DNA of 64,000 bases from Chaenocephalus aceratus (GCA_023974075.1 JAMFTG010000557.1:175487-239486); one strand, 5' to 3'; shown: positions 1-10,923, numbered from the stretch's first letter. The notes: generated by a model not told the origin, from the sequence alone. Numbers and translations: made by a program.

Positions 1-1288
1 CGCTCATTTCTTTCATTCATCACGGTTCAGTAAACTAAGTGACACATGAACCAGTTTAATAATTATAATAACGTAGGATTGCAACTCTTTGAAACTGTAG
101 GTGGCTCTTAGCTCTTGGTTCATCTTACTGAAGGGCAGCTACATGGATGTCGGTGCAGTCCACAGTCATTGTGCAGATGAAGGCAGAATGAATTTATTAT
201 TGACTCTGAATGAAACACAACTTCATGTCATACAATACATTGACTTTATTTGTAATTGTGTAAAAAAATAAAGCATTGATTAGCAAGCAGGACCTGCAGG
301 AACAGAGCACGGTGACTGGATGGAGCTGGGAAGAGAGAAGAATAAAGAAAACAGATCCACTTTATTATCGGATATTAAAAATTCAATTTCAAAACAAGTT
401 GCCGCTCCTAGTTTTCTAGTGTGTAAAGATGATTTCACTTGACCTATGCACAATATCACACTCAATACATGCGTGTCTCTGTGGGGGTGCATTGTGCCTT
501 TGATGTATATAAATAATATACCATAACCAAATACTTTTACGTACAGTGGAAATCAGGTTGCCAGGGCAGGTCAGTGTGCATGTTCCTCAGGGTTACAGGT
601 GAGGGAAAGGAAATGAAGAGAAAAAGCTCAGTAACAACACTTTAAAGTAACAACACTTTGAATAATTATCTCTTTTAATAATGTTCTCTCAGTAATCACT
701 CAACTACTGTCTTTCCAACAAACAGATTGACTCACTATCGAATGAAACACGTCCAGAAGAATGTCATGAAAAGCTGCCTGCCTTCGACTCTCCCTGAACT
801 GCCTGATCTTTTAATGTTCAATGTTAACCGTTTGAGCAGATAGCATTAAGTAGAAAAGATCGCCGATGCTAATGTCCGTTAGCCTACCTCCCGCCCCCTT
901 AGCACCTGGTGGAGGGGGCGATAGGCTCCTCTTCAAATGTTTCACAAAATACTTACCATCATGACTACTCTTACTGTTTAACATTTGGGTTTACTTCATG
1001 TTAAGGCTAATACAAATGACAAGGCTAAGTAATGTGATGCTAACTAACGTGCTCGCTACTAGCTAGGTAGCTAACTTGACTATGTTCCATGCACAACATG
1101 TGTATTACGTGATATGTCTGATCCAACGACTCCTGGTCCTTTCATCAGACGGGAAGCGATAGAACGAGCAAGTGGTATGATCACTTTTGTGATTCCAACC
1201 TGGTACAAAGCACACAGGCATCTTGTAAAAGTTCATTAATTGGAGCAATCTCTTGTATTTATTGGAGGGAATAAATCAGTTATGAGAT
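1..1288. other. No gene recognised
   Basis: I see no convincing coding exon, RNA gene or classified repeat here. The sequence is moderately AT-rich with short open frames only. A T-rich stretch with AATAAA-like motifs near 250-275 is not tied to any coding sequence. Confidence 0.5.
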
Positions 1289-1378
1289 CTTCTTCTTCTT
1301 CTTCTTCTTCTTCTTCTTCTTCTTCTTCTTCTTCTTCTTCTTCTTCTTCTTCTTCTTCTTCTTCTTCTTCTTCTTCTT
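1289..1378. repeat. (TTC)30 microsatellite
   Basis: An uninterrupted run of about thirty TTC triplets, likely length-polymorphic. It ends with a single G interruption (TTCTTGTTC). Confidence 0.97.
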
Positions 1379-1454
1379 GTTCTTCTTTGCTTTAATTGCG
1401 AGTCGCAACCAGTCTTGGAGCATTATCGCCTATGACATCACTTACGCGACCCAG

Positions 1455-1710
1455 AATGGGATTTGGGATTTGTAGTCTTTCTAGTTGCGTATTTTTCATA
1501 GTATTATATCTCAACAGTTTTACGACAAACTGTGACTTTTTTTTACATGGAAATGATTGTTTAAGATTGACAAACATCATATGTGTAGTTCGTGGCACAA
1601 TTCAAACGGGATCAAAAGATACGTTTTCTCTCTCCATTGAATTCAATGTATAATTTTTCGCTTCCGGGGTCCCATGGACCGGAAGTAGATGGGCGTGACT
1701 TCGCCTCTCT
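1455..1710 (+). repeat. Dispersed repeat R1, copy a
   Basis: About 255 bp that reappear in inverted orientation at 17376-17625. Shared segments include GGGATTTGTAGTCTTTCTAG, TTACGACAAACTG and CACAATTCAAACGGGATC, and both copies end at GACTTCGCCTCTCT. Many substitutions separate the copies, so this is an old interspersed family, not a recent duplication. No coding capacity is visible. The superfamily is not identified. Confidence 0.75.
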
Positions 1711-1862
1711 ATTATTTTATTAACTGCTTTCATCGTGACGCGATGTTTACAGTGCAGAAAGCAGAGCAGTGTGTATAATATATACCACTCAGTAGAACAG
1801 GCCTACTCTCTTTATTTGCTTTAGTTTAGTAGATATCTACAAAGAGTCGATATTTTTCTAAA
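1711..1862 (+). repeat. Dispersed repeat R2, copy a
   Basis: About 150 bp related to 54140-54345 in the same orientation. Shared pieces include GCGATGTTTACAGTG, GCAGAAAGCAGAGCAGTGTGT and TTTAGTAGATATCTACAAA. It abuts R1 directly, so R1 and R2 could be parts of one composite element. Family not identified. Confidence 0.7.
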
Positions 1863-1917
1863 ACCATTTAGTGCTTCACATAATAAAATACACAACGGCT
1901 GTTAAGCTGTTAGCTAG

Positions 1918-1988
1918 AGGTGTGTGTGGTACAGTGTGTAGGCGTGTGTGTGGTACAGTGTGTAGGTGTGTGTGTGTGTTGTAGTGTG

Positions 1989-2028
<40 letters not shown>

Positions 2029-2068
2029 GTACAGTGTGTAGGTGTGTGTGGTACAGTGTGTGTGTAGA
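1918..2068. repeat. TG-rich satellite tract
   Basis: A mix of (TG)n and a longer unit containing GTGGTACAGTGTGTAGG repeated several times. Open frames reading HTHTHT across it are artefacts of the repeat. Confidence 0.9.
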
Positions 2069-2180
2069 TGCAGCGGACAGACAGGTCTCAGTTGGTTTGG
2101 TGTCCTCTGCTTACTTTTAATACTTGTAAATAAAACTTTTGGGCCGTAATTTATTTTCCTCATTGGAGCGACCAGAGAGA

Positions 2181-2268
2181 GGGGGGGGGGGGTATATCCA
2201 GTCTCTGTACGTTATTATGAGAGTGCTCTGTTTGATTCTGAAATTGTATATATATATATATATATACA

Positions 2269-2330
<62 letters not shown>
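2181..2330. repeat. Compound G-run, (TA)n and (GT)30 microsatellite
   Basis: A run of about 12 G near 2181, a (TA)10 tract near 2247-2266 and an uninterrupted (GT)30 tract at 2271-2330. TA next to GT can adopt cruciform and Z-DNA forms, but no function is implied. Confidence 0.92.
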
Positions 2331-2332
<2 letters not shown>

Positions 2333-2492
2333 GCATCTGTAGCCTGTTATTGTCTCATTATACCGCACTGTGAATGAATCAAAGTAAATATATAAGTCAT
2401 CATGAACACATCTGTCCATCAGACAGAGGCTGCTGTGCCTCCTGTCATCATTAATGGACGTCTCTTTAAAATGACCGCTCAGAGGAGAGGAG

Positions 2493-2642
2493 TTCTCATT
2501 TCTCTAACCGCCTGCTGCTTCCCCTCCTCTCTCCTCGGTTCCCCTCCTCGGCTCCTCGGCTCACATCTCCTGTGGGCGGGACTAAGTCTCGAGGATAGGA
2601 GGCGAGGAGGGGAGTCGAGGAGGGGAGTTAGAGAAATGAGAA
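2493..2642. repeat. Fold-back element with 16-bp terminal inverted repeats
   Basis: TTCTCATTTCTCTAAC at 2493-2508 is the exact reverse complement of GTTAGAGAAATGAGAA at 2627-2642. The inner arms (CCCCTCCTC-rich on the left, GAGGAGGGG-rich on the right) also pair, so the whole 150 bp could form a long hairpin. The CTCATTTCTCTAA motif recurs near 53970, beside repeat R2. A MITE-like element is the likely class. Confidence 0.65.
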
Positions 2643-2880
2643 AGGGCCAGTGTTTCCTGTACGATGATCCGTGTGCAGATAAAAATCACAACAAGGAAGT
2701 GACATCACAGGTTCACATGCGGGACGTCCTGAGCGGCGCTGGTCCTGAGGAAGTCCGGATCACAATCTGATCCCGAGTCAGCTCATATTCATGTGTATTG
2801 TTTATTGAAAAACTGATGACCTGTAATATCTGTTTTCATTCTCACAGGTTTATTCCCTCCTTCAAAATATAAATAATACT

Positions 2881-3577
2881 CAGAGGTAGGAGAAGTACTC
2901 AGATCTTGTACTTGAGTAAAAGTAGAAGTAGGCCTACTCAGATCTTGTACTTGAGTAAAAGTAGAAGTACACAGATCTTGTACTTGAGTAAAAGTAGAAG
3001 TACACAGATCTTGTACTTGAGTAAAAGTAGAAGTACACAGATCTTGTACTTGAGTAAAAGTAGAAGTACACAGATGTTGTACTTGAGTAAAGTAGAAGTA
3101 CACAGATCTTGTACTTGAGTAAAAGTAGAAGTACTCAGATCTTGTACTTGAGTAAAAGTAGAAGTACTCAGATCTTGTACTTGAGTAAAAGTAGAAGTAC
3201 TCAGATCTTGTACTTGAGTAAAAGTAGGAGTACTCAGATCTTGTACTTGAGTAAAAGTAGAAGTACTCAGATCTTGTACTTGAGTAAAAGTAGAAGTACT
3301 CAGATCTTGTACTTGAGTAAAAATAGAAGTACTCAGATCTTGTACTTGAGTAAAAGTAGAAGTACTCAGATCTTGTACTTGAGTAAAAGTAGAAGTACTC
3401 AGATCTTGTACTTGAGTAAAAGTAGAAGTACTCAGATCTTGTTCTTGAGTAAAAGTAGAAGTACTCAGATCTTGTACTTGAGTAAAAGTAGAAGTACTCA
3501 GATCTTGTTCTTGAGTAAAAGTAGAAGTACTCAGATCTTGTACTTGAGTAAATGTACTTAGTTACTTTACACCTCTG
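2881..3577. repeat. 33-bp minisatellite inside a hAT-MITE-like element
   Basis: About twenty head-to-tail copies of a 33-bp unit (AGTACTCAGATCTTGTACTT, then GAGTAAAAGTAGA). The array is bounded by CAGAGGT at 2881 and ACCTCTG at 3571-3577, which are inverted. The sequence resembles the end of a very common teleost non-autonomous hAT family carrying ACTTGAGTAAATGTACTTAG. I infer that the end of such an element was amplified into a minisatellite. The unit length is divisible by three, so frames repeating YLSKSRSTQIL appear; these are not genes. No clear 8-bp target duplication is visible. Confidence 0.85.
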
Positions 3578-3844
3578 ATCTTAACATATTTGAACGAGTC
3601 CTAACTTGTCTCATCTTCTCTTATCTTATCAAAAACAGATGCATGACCTAACAGGCGTTACAGATCCACTCTCACCTCTTGTTTTATTTACTGTATTATC
3701 TTTTGTTGCGCCTCACCAAACTGTACACATCAATCTCTCCTGCAATCATTCACGCATTCTGTCTCACTTCATGTTCATCACAGAAGCTTCCTGTTGGTGT
3801 TTCCTGCTGTGTCCTCTGGGGGATAATAAAGGATTACATCATCA

Positions 3845-4028
3845 TTACATTACATTTCATTTAGCTGACGCTGTTATCCAAAGCGACTTACAATGACCGA
3901 TTACAGGGACATTCTCCCTGGAGTAACTAAGGGCTAAGTGCCTTACTCAAGGGCACACTAGTGGTGGAGTTCCTGGCGGGATTTGAACTCACAAATCCCG
4001 CCAGGAACACCACCACTAGTGTGCCCTT
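3845..4028. repeat. Dispersed teleost repeat ending in a 36-bp-arm palindrome
   Basis: The left part carries TTTAGCTGACGCTGTTATCC and AAAGCGACTTACA, a motif I know as very common across teleost genomes. The last 80 bp are a hairpin: arm 3949-3984 pairs with arm 3993-4028 (36 bp each, one mismatch) around an 8-nt loop. A foldback template switch, in evolution or during assembly, would explain it. Confidence 0.75.
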
Positions 4029-4060
4029 CATCATCATCATGTTTGGCTTGGACCTCCTGG

Positions 4061-5086
4061 GGGGTATACTGCGAAGCAGGATTTTCGCTTAGCCGGTTAA
4101 ATTCAGGGCAAACTCCGGCTTTCCGGTCATCCGAAGCTGGTTCTCTTTTTAGCAGGCTAGATCTCCATGGTAATATATGCTAAGCAGCTAACCTGGTCGG
4201 GACCAGGTTAGGTTGCAGGCTAAGAGATCAACTCAGTGAAAGCACTGCCTGCTGACCAATCAGAGCTCAGTGTGCGGAGTTTAAAGCGATCAAGTCATAT
4301 TACAGGAGAAAGGAAATACAGAAAAACTGCCGTCGCAGGAAAGACGGCCGGCAAAAATCACCGACTGTGTGAACGTGAACATTAATAGAATATCACCTCC
4401 ATCTTCAGAGCAATCTGACTATTATAACATTAGCGTTAAGAAAGCTTAATTAAATATCTGCCATACATTAAGTACATTAAGTACAGTCCGCGGCATATCA
4501 CATCATAATGTATCATATATCTCCTGATCTGAGTCAGCTGAGCCGTATCTGGCCGTGCAACACTCACAGTGTCACATACTGTATGCAGAAGTATTATTTT
4601 AAGCAACACATTAAGTTGACGAAACACTCGAGACAAATATAATTAAAGTCAGATCGTGGAGACGGGGCAGTGATATCATAAACCTGTTAATGTACGCATT
4701 CAAACACTTTTTCTTTGCCAGCTGTATTCACCTTGCAGGTGGAGCTCTGTGGCTTTGATCCTGGTGGATCAAGTGTTTAATTCATGGATGTTTAAAGTTT
4801 AACTTCTTCATTTTTGACTAGTATTAAAGTTCACTTTTCATTCAGGAAGTATGACGCTGCGCTGTCAGTGCGCTTCTCCATGTTTGTGATTGGTCGAATG
4901 CTCCAGATACCACCCCTTTCATGTGAACGCGCACCTAACTAGATAGGACACGGCTGGCTTGAGCGATCCACTTGATAACCCGCGTCGTAGGACAGTTTAG
5001 CGAGAACGCGTATGTTTTGGATTAGGCCAACCGGCTAACTCAAACATATCCAGGTTAGGTTGAACCAGCTTCGTAGCATAGGCCCC
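4061..5086. mobile_element. Non-autonomous DNA transposon, copy 1
   Basis: This 1-kb element begins GGGGTATACTGCGAAGCAGG and ends TTCGTAGCATAGGCCCC. The ends are imperfect inverted repeats, both with a TTAGCCGG-type inner motif. Near the left end, CTAACCTGGTC and GACCAGGTTAG (4188-4211) form a perfect small hairpin. No transposase is present. A closely related copy follows immediately at 5091. The GGGG...CCCC termini recall PIF/Harbinger or ISL2EU-type fish elements, but the superfamily is inference. Confidence 0.75.
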
Positions 5087-5090
5087 CGGG

Positions 5091-6132
5091 GGGGTATACT
5101 GCGAAGCAGGATTTTCGCTTAGCCGGCTAAATTCAGGGGAAACTCCGGCTTTCCGGTCCTACGAAGCTGGTTCTCTTTTTAGCAGGCTAGATCTCCATGG
5201 TAATATATGCTAAGCAGCTAACCTGGTCGGGACCAGGTTAGGTTGCAGGCTAAGAGCTCAACTCAGTGAAAGCACTGCCTGCTGACCAATCAGAGCTCAG
5301 TGTGCGGAGTTTTAAAGCGATCAAGTCATATTACAGGAGAAAGGAAATACAGAAAAGCTGCCGTTGCAGGAAAGACGGCCGGCAAAAATCACCGACTGTG
5401 TGAACGTGAATATTAATAGAATATCACCTCCATCTTCAGAGCAATCTGACTATTATAACATTAGCGTTAAGAAAGCTTATTTAAATATCGGCCACAACAT
5501 AAGTAACCGGATCAGAGTACATTAAGTACAGTCCGCGGCATATCACTTCATAATGTATCATATATCTCCTTATCCGAGTCAGCTGAGCCGTATCTGGCCG
5601 TGCAGCACTCACAGTGTCACATACTGTATGCAGAAGTATTATTTTAAGCAACACATTAAGTTGACGAAACACTCGAGACAAATGTAATTGAAGTCAGATC
5701 GTGTTTTAGACGGGCAGTGATATCATAAACCTGTTAATGTACGCATTCAAACACTTTTTTCTTTTGCCAGCTGTGTTCACCTTGCAGGTGCAGCTCTGTG
5801 GCTTTGATCCTGGATCAAGTGTTTAAGTCATGGATGTTTAAAGTTTAACTTCTTCATATTTGACTAGTATTAAAGTTCACTTTTCATTCAGGAAGTATGA
5901 CGCTGCGCTGTCAGTGCGCTTCTCCATGTTTGTGATTGGTCGAATGCTCCAGATACCACCCCTTTCATGTGAACGCGCACCTAACTAGATAGGGCACGGC
6001 TGGCTTGAGCGATCCACTTGATAACCCGCGTCGTAGTACAGTTTAGCGAGAGCGCGTATGTTTTGGATTAGGCCAACCGGCTAACTCAAACATATCCAGG
6101 TTAGGTTGAACCAGGTTCGTAGCATAGGCCCC
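5091..6132. mobile_element. Non-autonomous DNA transposon, copy 2 (tandem)
   Basis: Same element as 4061-5086 in the same orientation, separated only by a few G/C bases, with scattered substitutions and small indels (for example an extra ACCGGATCAGA near 5507). TGG precedes the first copy and follows the second, compatible with a 3-bp target duplication around the pair. The head-to-tail pair may reflect insertion at an element end or unequal exchange. Confidence 0.75.
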
Positions 6133-6186
6133 TGGTGTCTCTCAACCTGATCAAGTGTTACATGTTGCTGCATGCACCTTCTAAAG

Positions 6187-7074
6187 CAGGGTTGCCAACT
6201 TTGGGTACCTGCCTGGAGTGAGATTTTGATATCATGGGTTTAATTACACATATGCGCACTAAATGACTGCTATCGTGTCAGTAGCAGGACATTATTATAT
6301 ATAGGATATATATACAATATATGCAAATACACAATATTGGACAGACTTTAAAGGGCACAACGTTTCATTCACTAATGAAAGTCAAACACATGTTTCCACT
6401 GTTTTATTGTGTGCATAGGCCTGTTAAATTAAATGAGTTATCGTACGATAAATAAAAATGAACTCGATAAATTGCCATTTCCATGAGGATGTGACTAGCA
6501 GTTTGAAAGGATGTACTTGAATTATTATTATATATTATCATTATGTCAGTGGTCTAAAATGGTCATACAACGGTGCCGACAATATTATCGTTTATCGCAA
6601 TAATTTCTGGGAAAATGTATCCAACAAAATTAATTATCGTGAGAGGCCTATACATGAAACACACACACACAAACAAATCTACAGACTTACTCCAAACTGC
6701 CAAATATATTAATTAACACACTCTCACTCTCATATACTCTTTGACTCTATTTTGGCCAAGTAGAACAATAAACAGCAGACTTTTACTTTTTATCATTTCT
6801 ACTGGATCTTAGATCTGCGCATGCGCAATACGGGTCGGGGATTGACCAACCGACTCCCCACTGCTCTGCTGTCTGTTAACGTTGTTAAGAGTGGTGGGGG
6901 CGGGGAGGGAGCGGATCGACAGCTTCAGCAGCTGTCAACTCAACATTGTAAATAACCAACCAAAAACGATCGCCGGTTCATCTTGTTTTTGGCGTGAGAA
7001 TAGTTTGGGCAGCGTGAGAGCGTGAGAGTGAAAGCGTGTGTCACAGGCCAGATGCGTGAGAGTTGGCAACCCTG
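6187..7074. mobile_element. hAT-type non-autonomous element with 8-bp TSD
   Basis: Perfect 14-bp terminal inverted repeats: CAGGGTTGCCAACT at 6187-6200 and AGTTGGCAACCCTG at 7061-7074. Both sides carry the same 8-bp target duplication TTCTAAAG (6179-6186 and 7075-7082). An 8-bp duplication with CAGGG termini is the signature of the hAT superfamily. The 888-bp body has no long open frame, so it depends on a transposase from elsewhere. The perfect duplication suggests a fairly young insertion. Confidence 0.9.
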
Positions 7075-7129
7075 TTCTAAAGTTCTTAACAAATAATCTG
7101 AGGGGAATTCCTCGTTGTGTATTTTTAAC

Positions 7130-7205
7130 TCGTGATGTGTCGTTTTGTAAAGCGCTTTGAGCTGCATGTGCTGTTTGAAAAGTGCTGCATAAATAAAGCT
7201 TTATT
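7130..7205 (+). repeat. LINE/SINE 3'-tail-like fragment
   Basis: Contains TTTGTAAAGCGCTTTGAG followed by GCATAAATAAAGCTTTATTA, a tail pattern I associate with L2-type LINEs and SINEs that borrow their 3' ends. Short fragment, no coding part. Confidence 0.45.
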
Positions 7206-7682
7206 ATAATTATTTATCATCATCATCCTCTTCTTGTAAAGTCAGACACTCTGCGTTCATGCTGACAGCTGCAGAAGTGAGCAGTGCACTCTGGGAGTTT
7301 TCCCCCGCAGACAGCATGAATGAACGCTGGATATTATTGAGTCACCAACTTCCTCGTTGAGCAACCCTGTACCTTCCTCCTCGCTCACGGCTGCTTCCTC
7401 TTCCTCTTTTGAACGTGACACCTTCCTGTTTTGCATGGAGTCTCTCCCGGAGTGTTGCACCATCACTCACGCTGACGAGGAAGCTCTGCAGAGAGCGAGG
7501 ATCTGCAGGAGAGTTTCAGGAAAGCACAGCTTCCTCCTGCATGCCTGTGTTTCTCTCTGAATGCTTTTTGGAAATGTCATTGGCTCAGAGCAAAAGGTAA
7601 CTTCACAACTTTCCTGAGAGCAGGCTTTGCGAGGCAGAAGCAACACCACATGACGAGGAGAAGCCATTGTTTGAAAAGTGAA
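7206..7682. other. No gene recognised, downstream of il23a
   Basis: Short open frames exist on both strands, including an acidic 69-residue minus-strand frame at 7257-7466, but I see no recognisable domain and no splice evidence. It may include the distal il23a 3' UTR. Confidence 0.4.
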
Positions 7683-8211
7683 TTTATTTTGCATTAAAAA
7701 ACAATAAATATCAATAAATAAATATGATTAGAATAAATATTATTATATTAATGATCATGTTATAATCAATCAAGCAATCAAGGTTGATTTATAAAAGGTA
7801 ATATCACACATATGACATTTGTTTCAGGACAATATATAATATAATGTTGAAAAGAAAACTAATAAAAGTTACAAAAATGTAAATTAATTAATTAAAAAAG
7901 TTGATTTTTGCAAAACTAAAAGATGCAAAAGTATACTTAAAAAAAATAAAAGGCTAAACATTTAAACAATACAAAAATAAATGTAAAATAAAGATCACTA
8001 AAATAAAACAAATGTTTCTGCAATAACAGTTAAACATTTTGAAAAAAGTCCCTAGAATTAATAAAAATAAATACAACATTTTTTTAATAAATATATTCCA
8101 TTGGAAATACATGCAGGAACAAGATGGACACTTGTGTGATGATCAGCGCTGACGGCTGGACAGACGGTTCGGATCAATGTGATCATTAAGGGTTCTGGTT
8201 TTATTTCTTCT
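7683..8211 (-). promoter_or_regulatory. AU-rich 3' flank / UTR of il23a
   Basis: Read on the minus strand after the stop codon, this region is strongly AT-rich and contains many ATTTA pentamers (seen as TAAAT on the plus strand, for example around 7707-7735, 7975-7985 and 8060-8095). AU-rich elements are typical of unstable cytokine mRNAs. A possible poly(A) signal AATAAA lies at 7683-7688 on the minus strand; another at 8200-8205 is too close to the stop to be the main one. The transcript end is inferred. Confidence 0.5.
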
Positions 8212-9425
8212 TCACATGCACCCGTGATGGGCGGCGGCGGCGGCGGCGTGAAGACTCGGATCCCCGACGGCAAACACTCGAGCCGTGAGGACGGAGAAGG
8301 AGAAGAGTCGGTCCAGAGTGAATCTGCACAGAGACGCTTCCTGCCAGCGCTCCACGGCCTCCAGCCAATCAGAGGGCTGCTGTAGGGGCAGGGATAACAC
8401 TCATCAACACCAGACAGTTCAGGAGTAAACACTCAATAACTGTCTACTTTGAGTAGAGTAGAAGGACTCACATCTTGTACTTGAGTAAAAGTAGAAGTAC
8501 TCAGGTCTAGTACTTGAGTAAAAGTAGAAGTATTCAGATATTGTACTTGAGTAAAAGTAGAAGTACTCAGATCTTGTACTTGAGTTAAAGTAGAAGTACT
8601 CAGGTCTTGTTCTTGAGTAAAAGTAGAAGTACTCAGATCTTGTACTTGAGTAAAAGTAGAAGTACTCAGGTCTTGTACTTGTGTAGAAGTACTTAGGTCT
8701 AGTACTTGAGTAAAAGTAGAATTACTCAGGTCTTGTACTTGAGTAAAAGTAGAAGTACTCAGATATTGTACTTTAGTAAAAGTAGAAGTACTCAGGTCTT
8801 GTACTTGAGTAAAAGTAGAAGTACTCAGGTCTAGTACTTGAGTAAAAGTAGAAGTACTCAGATATTGTACTTTAGTAAAAGTAGAAGTACTCAGGTCTTG
8901 TACTTGAGTAAAAGTAGAAGTACTCAGGTACTTGAGTAAAAGTAGAATTACTCAGGTCTTGTACTTGAGTAAAAGTAGAAGTACTCAGATCTTGTACTTG
9001 AGTAAAAGTAGAAGTACTCAGATCTTGTACTTGAGTAAAAGTAGAAGTACTCAGATCTTGTACTTGAGTAAAGTAGAAGTACCAGCAGAGTGTAGGAATA
9101 CTCTTCTAGTCAAAGTCCATCTCCTGTCGCTGTGTGTAAGCATGCTAACACACCGATTCCTTGCACTCTGACTCTGAGCACTGCACAGACTGACTCTCAT
9201 GCATGAAAATAAAGGTGTCTCTTTTAAAGGCTGACTCACCTGCGGCAGGTGTGCGCCCCCCCTCCCCTCGCCCCCACACAGCGCCTCATGTCTCTCTGCA
9301 GCTTCAGCATCGCCGGCTGCAGCTTGCTGGCAAACTTTGAGCACTTTTCAAACTCAGAAACTCTCTTGACTGCAGATCTGTAGCTGGAGGAGACGTGCAG
9401 CAGCTTCTCCAGACACGTCTGAGGA

Positions 9426-9456
<31 letters not shown>

Positions 9457-10834
9457 AATCAGGGCAAAGACAAATGCTCAACAATACATAATGCTGGGGA
9501 ACTGCTGAGCCAGAGATTGCACACAAATAACCACCACGTGAGTGTTTAAAAGTAATATAGCAAAAGATATCAAGTGACGTGAGAGAGCAGCACTGTTTCC
9601 AATAGGACACATTAGAAATACATGCCTCATACAAAACTATGTTATAATAAAAAAATACAAAGAACATTGAGAACATAATAAATCATACCAGCACTAATAA
9701 CTCTCTTCTTAAAAGAGACATAAAAAAAGCTTTAATATGTGGGTGAAATGTTAAAGTGATTTTAAGGTGATTTGAATATGTACCTCAGGATTGTGCTTGA
9801 GGGTCTCGGGGTCGCACAAGTCCTTCGTCTCGATCCAGCGAGATCGCTGGTGAAATCATCGATGTTGTTGGATCCATTTCGTGCCTATAAAATAATATCA
9901 AAACATTTAATAAATGTCACATTATTTAAACATAAACGTCATGAGATCAACTTTAACGTAAGTCCTTCCTTATGTGCAAATAATTCACTCTACTTCTACT
10001 ATGAAGCAGCTTTTGAAGCATGGCCAGATTACAAAACGGATACATAGAAGAAGACAAAAAATGATGCTGATACATAAAATGTAAACAAATAAATAAAGGA
10101 ACCTAGAACAAATATACACAAATAAATAAAAGATTACAAATTAAAACAAAAATAAAACGTGTAAAAATAAACAAAAGTCGTTCGAATAAAAAGAAAGATA
10201 ATGAAGGTTGTAAGACTGGATATTACAAATGTAATAAATGAATACAATGTTAAAATATCAATAAAGGTCAATATACAAAATATAACAAGCAATTTTTACT
10301 TTGACCAAAAATCACTACAATAAAATATTTGAAATAGATTAAATTCAAAATTGTGTGAAAACTAAACTAAAAACTAAAATTCTTATTTAAGTGCGATGAC
10401 AAGCGTGCTTTAATATAAGGATAATAATATTCCTAATATTCCTGACAACTAAAATAAATAAAACATTAAAAGCGACAGATTGTGTTGAAGTTCTTTGGGT
10501 GTGTTTTGCGTAAATAATAGTAATAAATAAATATATTAAATACAAATAAAAATCGAGATGCTGTATGGAAAAGTTACTATGGTGTATTTTACTTTCTTAA
10601 TAATTAAAAATAATAGCTTGTGCGTGTTATCTATGTGTATTCTGCATTCTTAAAAATGGTAGTTAAATGTCTCACCTCTCTGGCCGCGGTCCTCGCGAGC
10701 TGGTTGAGCTGCAGGCTGCTGTTCCGCACCGCGAGGCACGGCTCCTCGTGCACCAAGAGACCGATAGGACTGCCCCAAGCGGCGGCCACGAGGAGCCAGA
10801 GCACCGCGGAGAAACACAGCATCATCTTCATCAT
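8212..10834 (-). CDS. il23a: Interleukin-23 subunit alpha (p19)-like cytokine, four exons
   Basis: Secreted four-helix cytokine of the IL-6/IL-12 superfamily; p19 pairs with IL-12 p40 to form IL-23. Coding exons: 10676-10834 (signal peptide MMKMMLCFSAVLWLLVAAAWG and helix A, 53 codons), 9784-9846 (21 codons), 9240-9418 (helices B-C) and 8212-8379 (helix D, ends at TGA). Introns have GT/AG ends; exons 1 and 2 end in phase 0. Resemblance to mammalian p19: exon 2 DLCDPETL against GDGCDPQGL, whose cysteine bonds p40; exon 3 starts TCLEKLL; exon 4 LTARVFAVGDPSLH against VAARVFAHGAATL. The four-exon layout and about 189 residues also fit. One problem: exon 3 ends two bases past a codon, while exon 4's p19-like frame needs phase 0, so one base seems missing, most likely in the seven-C run (plus strand) near 9256-9262. 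Other IL-6-family cytokines are less likely. Confidence 0.82.
8447..9081. repeat. 33-bp minisatellite inside il23a intron 3
   Basis: About nineteen copies of the same unit as at 2881-3577 (ACTTGAGTAAAAGTAGAAGT core, CAGGTCTTG or CAGATCTTG variants). It fills most of the 860-bp intron between exon 4 (to 8379) and exon 3 (from 9240), ending about 160 bp from the exon 3 donor. Copy-number variation here would change intron length. Confidence 0.92.
9422..9452 (-). repeat. 27-C pyrimidine tract before il23a exon 3
   Basis: A run of 27 G on the plus strand (9426-9452). On the gene's strand it is 27 C followed by TCCTCAG and the exon 3 start at 9418, so the homopolymer itself forms the polypyrimidine tract. 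The G strand could form quadruplexes. Homopolymers this long are error-prone in assemblies. Confidence 0.85.
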
Positions 10835-10923
10835 AGTGAGTGTTATTCTTATTGATGTCAGAGGTGTGTGTGTGTGTGATGGGAGTCTCTGAGAGTGTGA
10901 GGATGATCTGTGTGTTGAGGAGC

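Noticed and set aside
2402..2770. A 122-codon plus-strand frame
   Set aside because: It runs through the fold-back element at 2493-2642, and no domain is recognisable.
2906..3561. Open frames repeating YLSKSRSTQIL
   Set aside because: A 33-bp satellite unit is a multiple of three, so frames stay open by chance; same at 8932-9171.
8058..8432. The alternative 124-codon frame over il23a exon 4
   Set aside because: It is the phase given by direct splicing of exon 3 as sequenced, but it lacks any cytokine similarity, while the other phase has the p19 helix D pattern and a sensible stop.
2881..9081. Regular repeats as a CRISPR array
   Set aside because: Units are contiguous with no unique spacers, and the context is a vertebrate genome.
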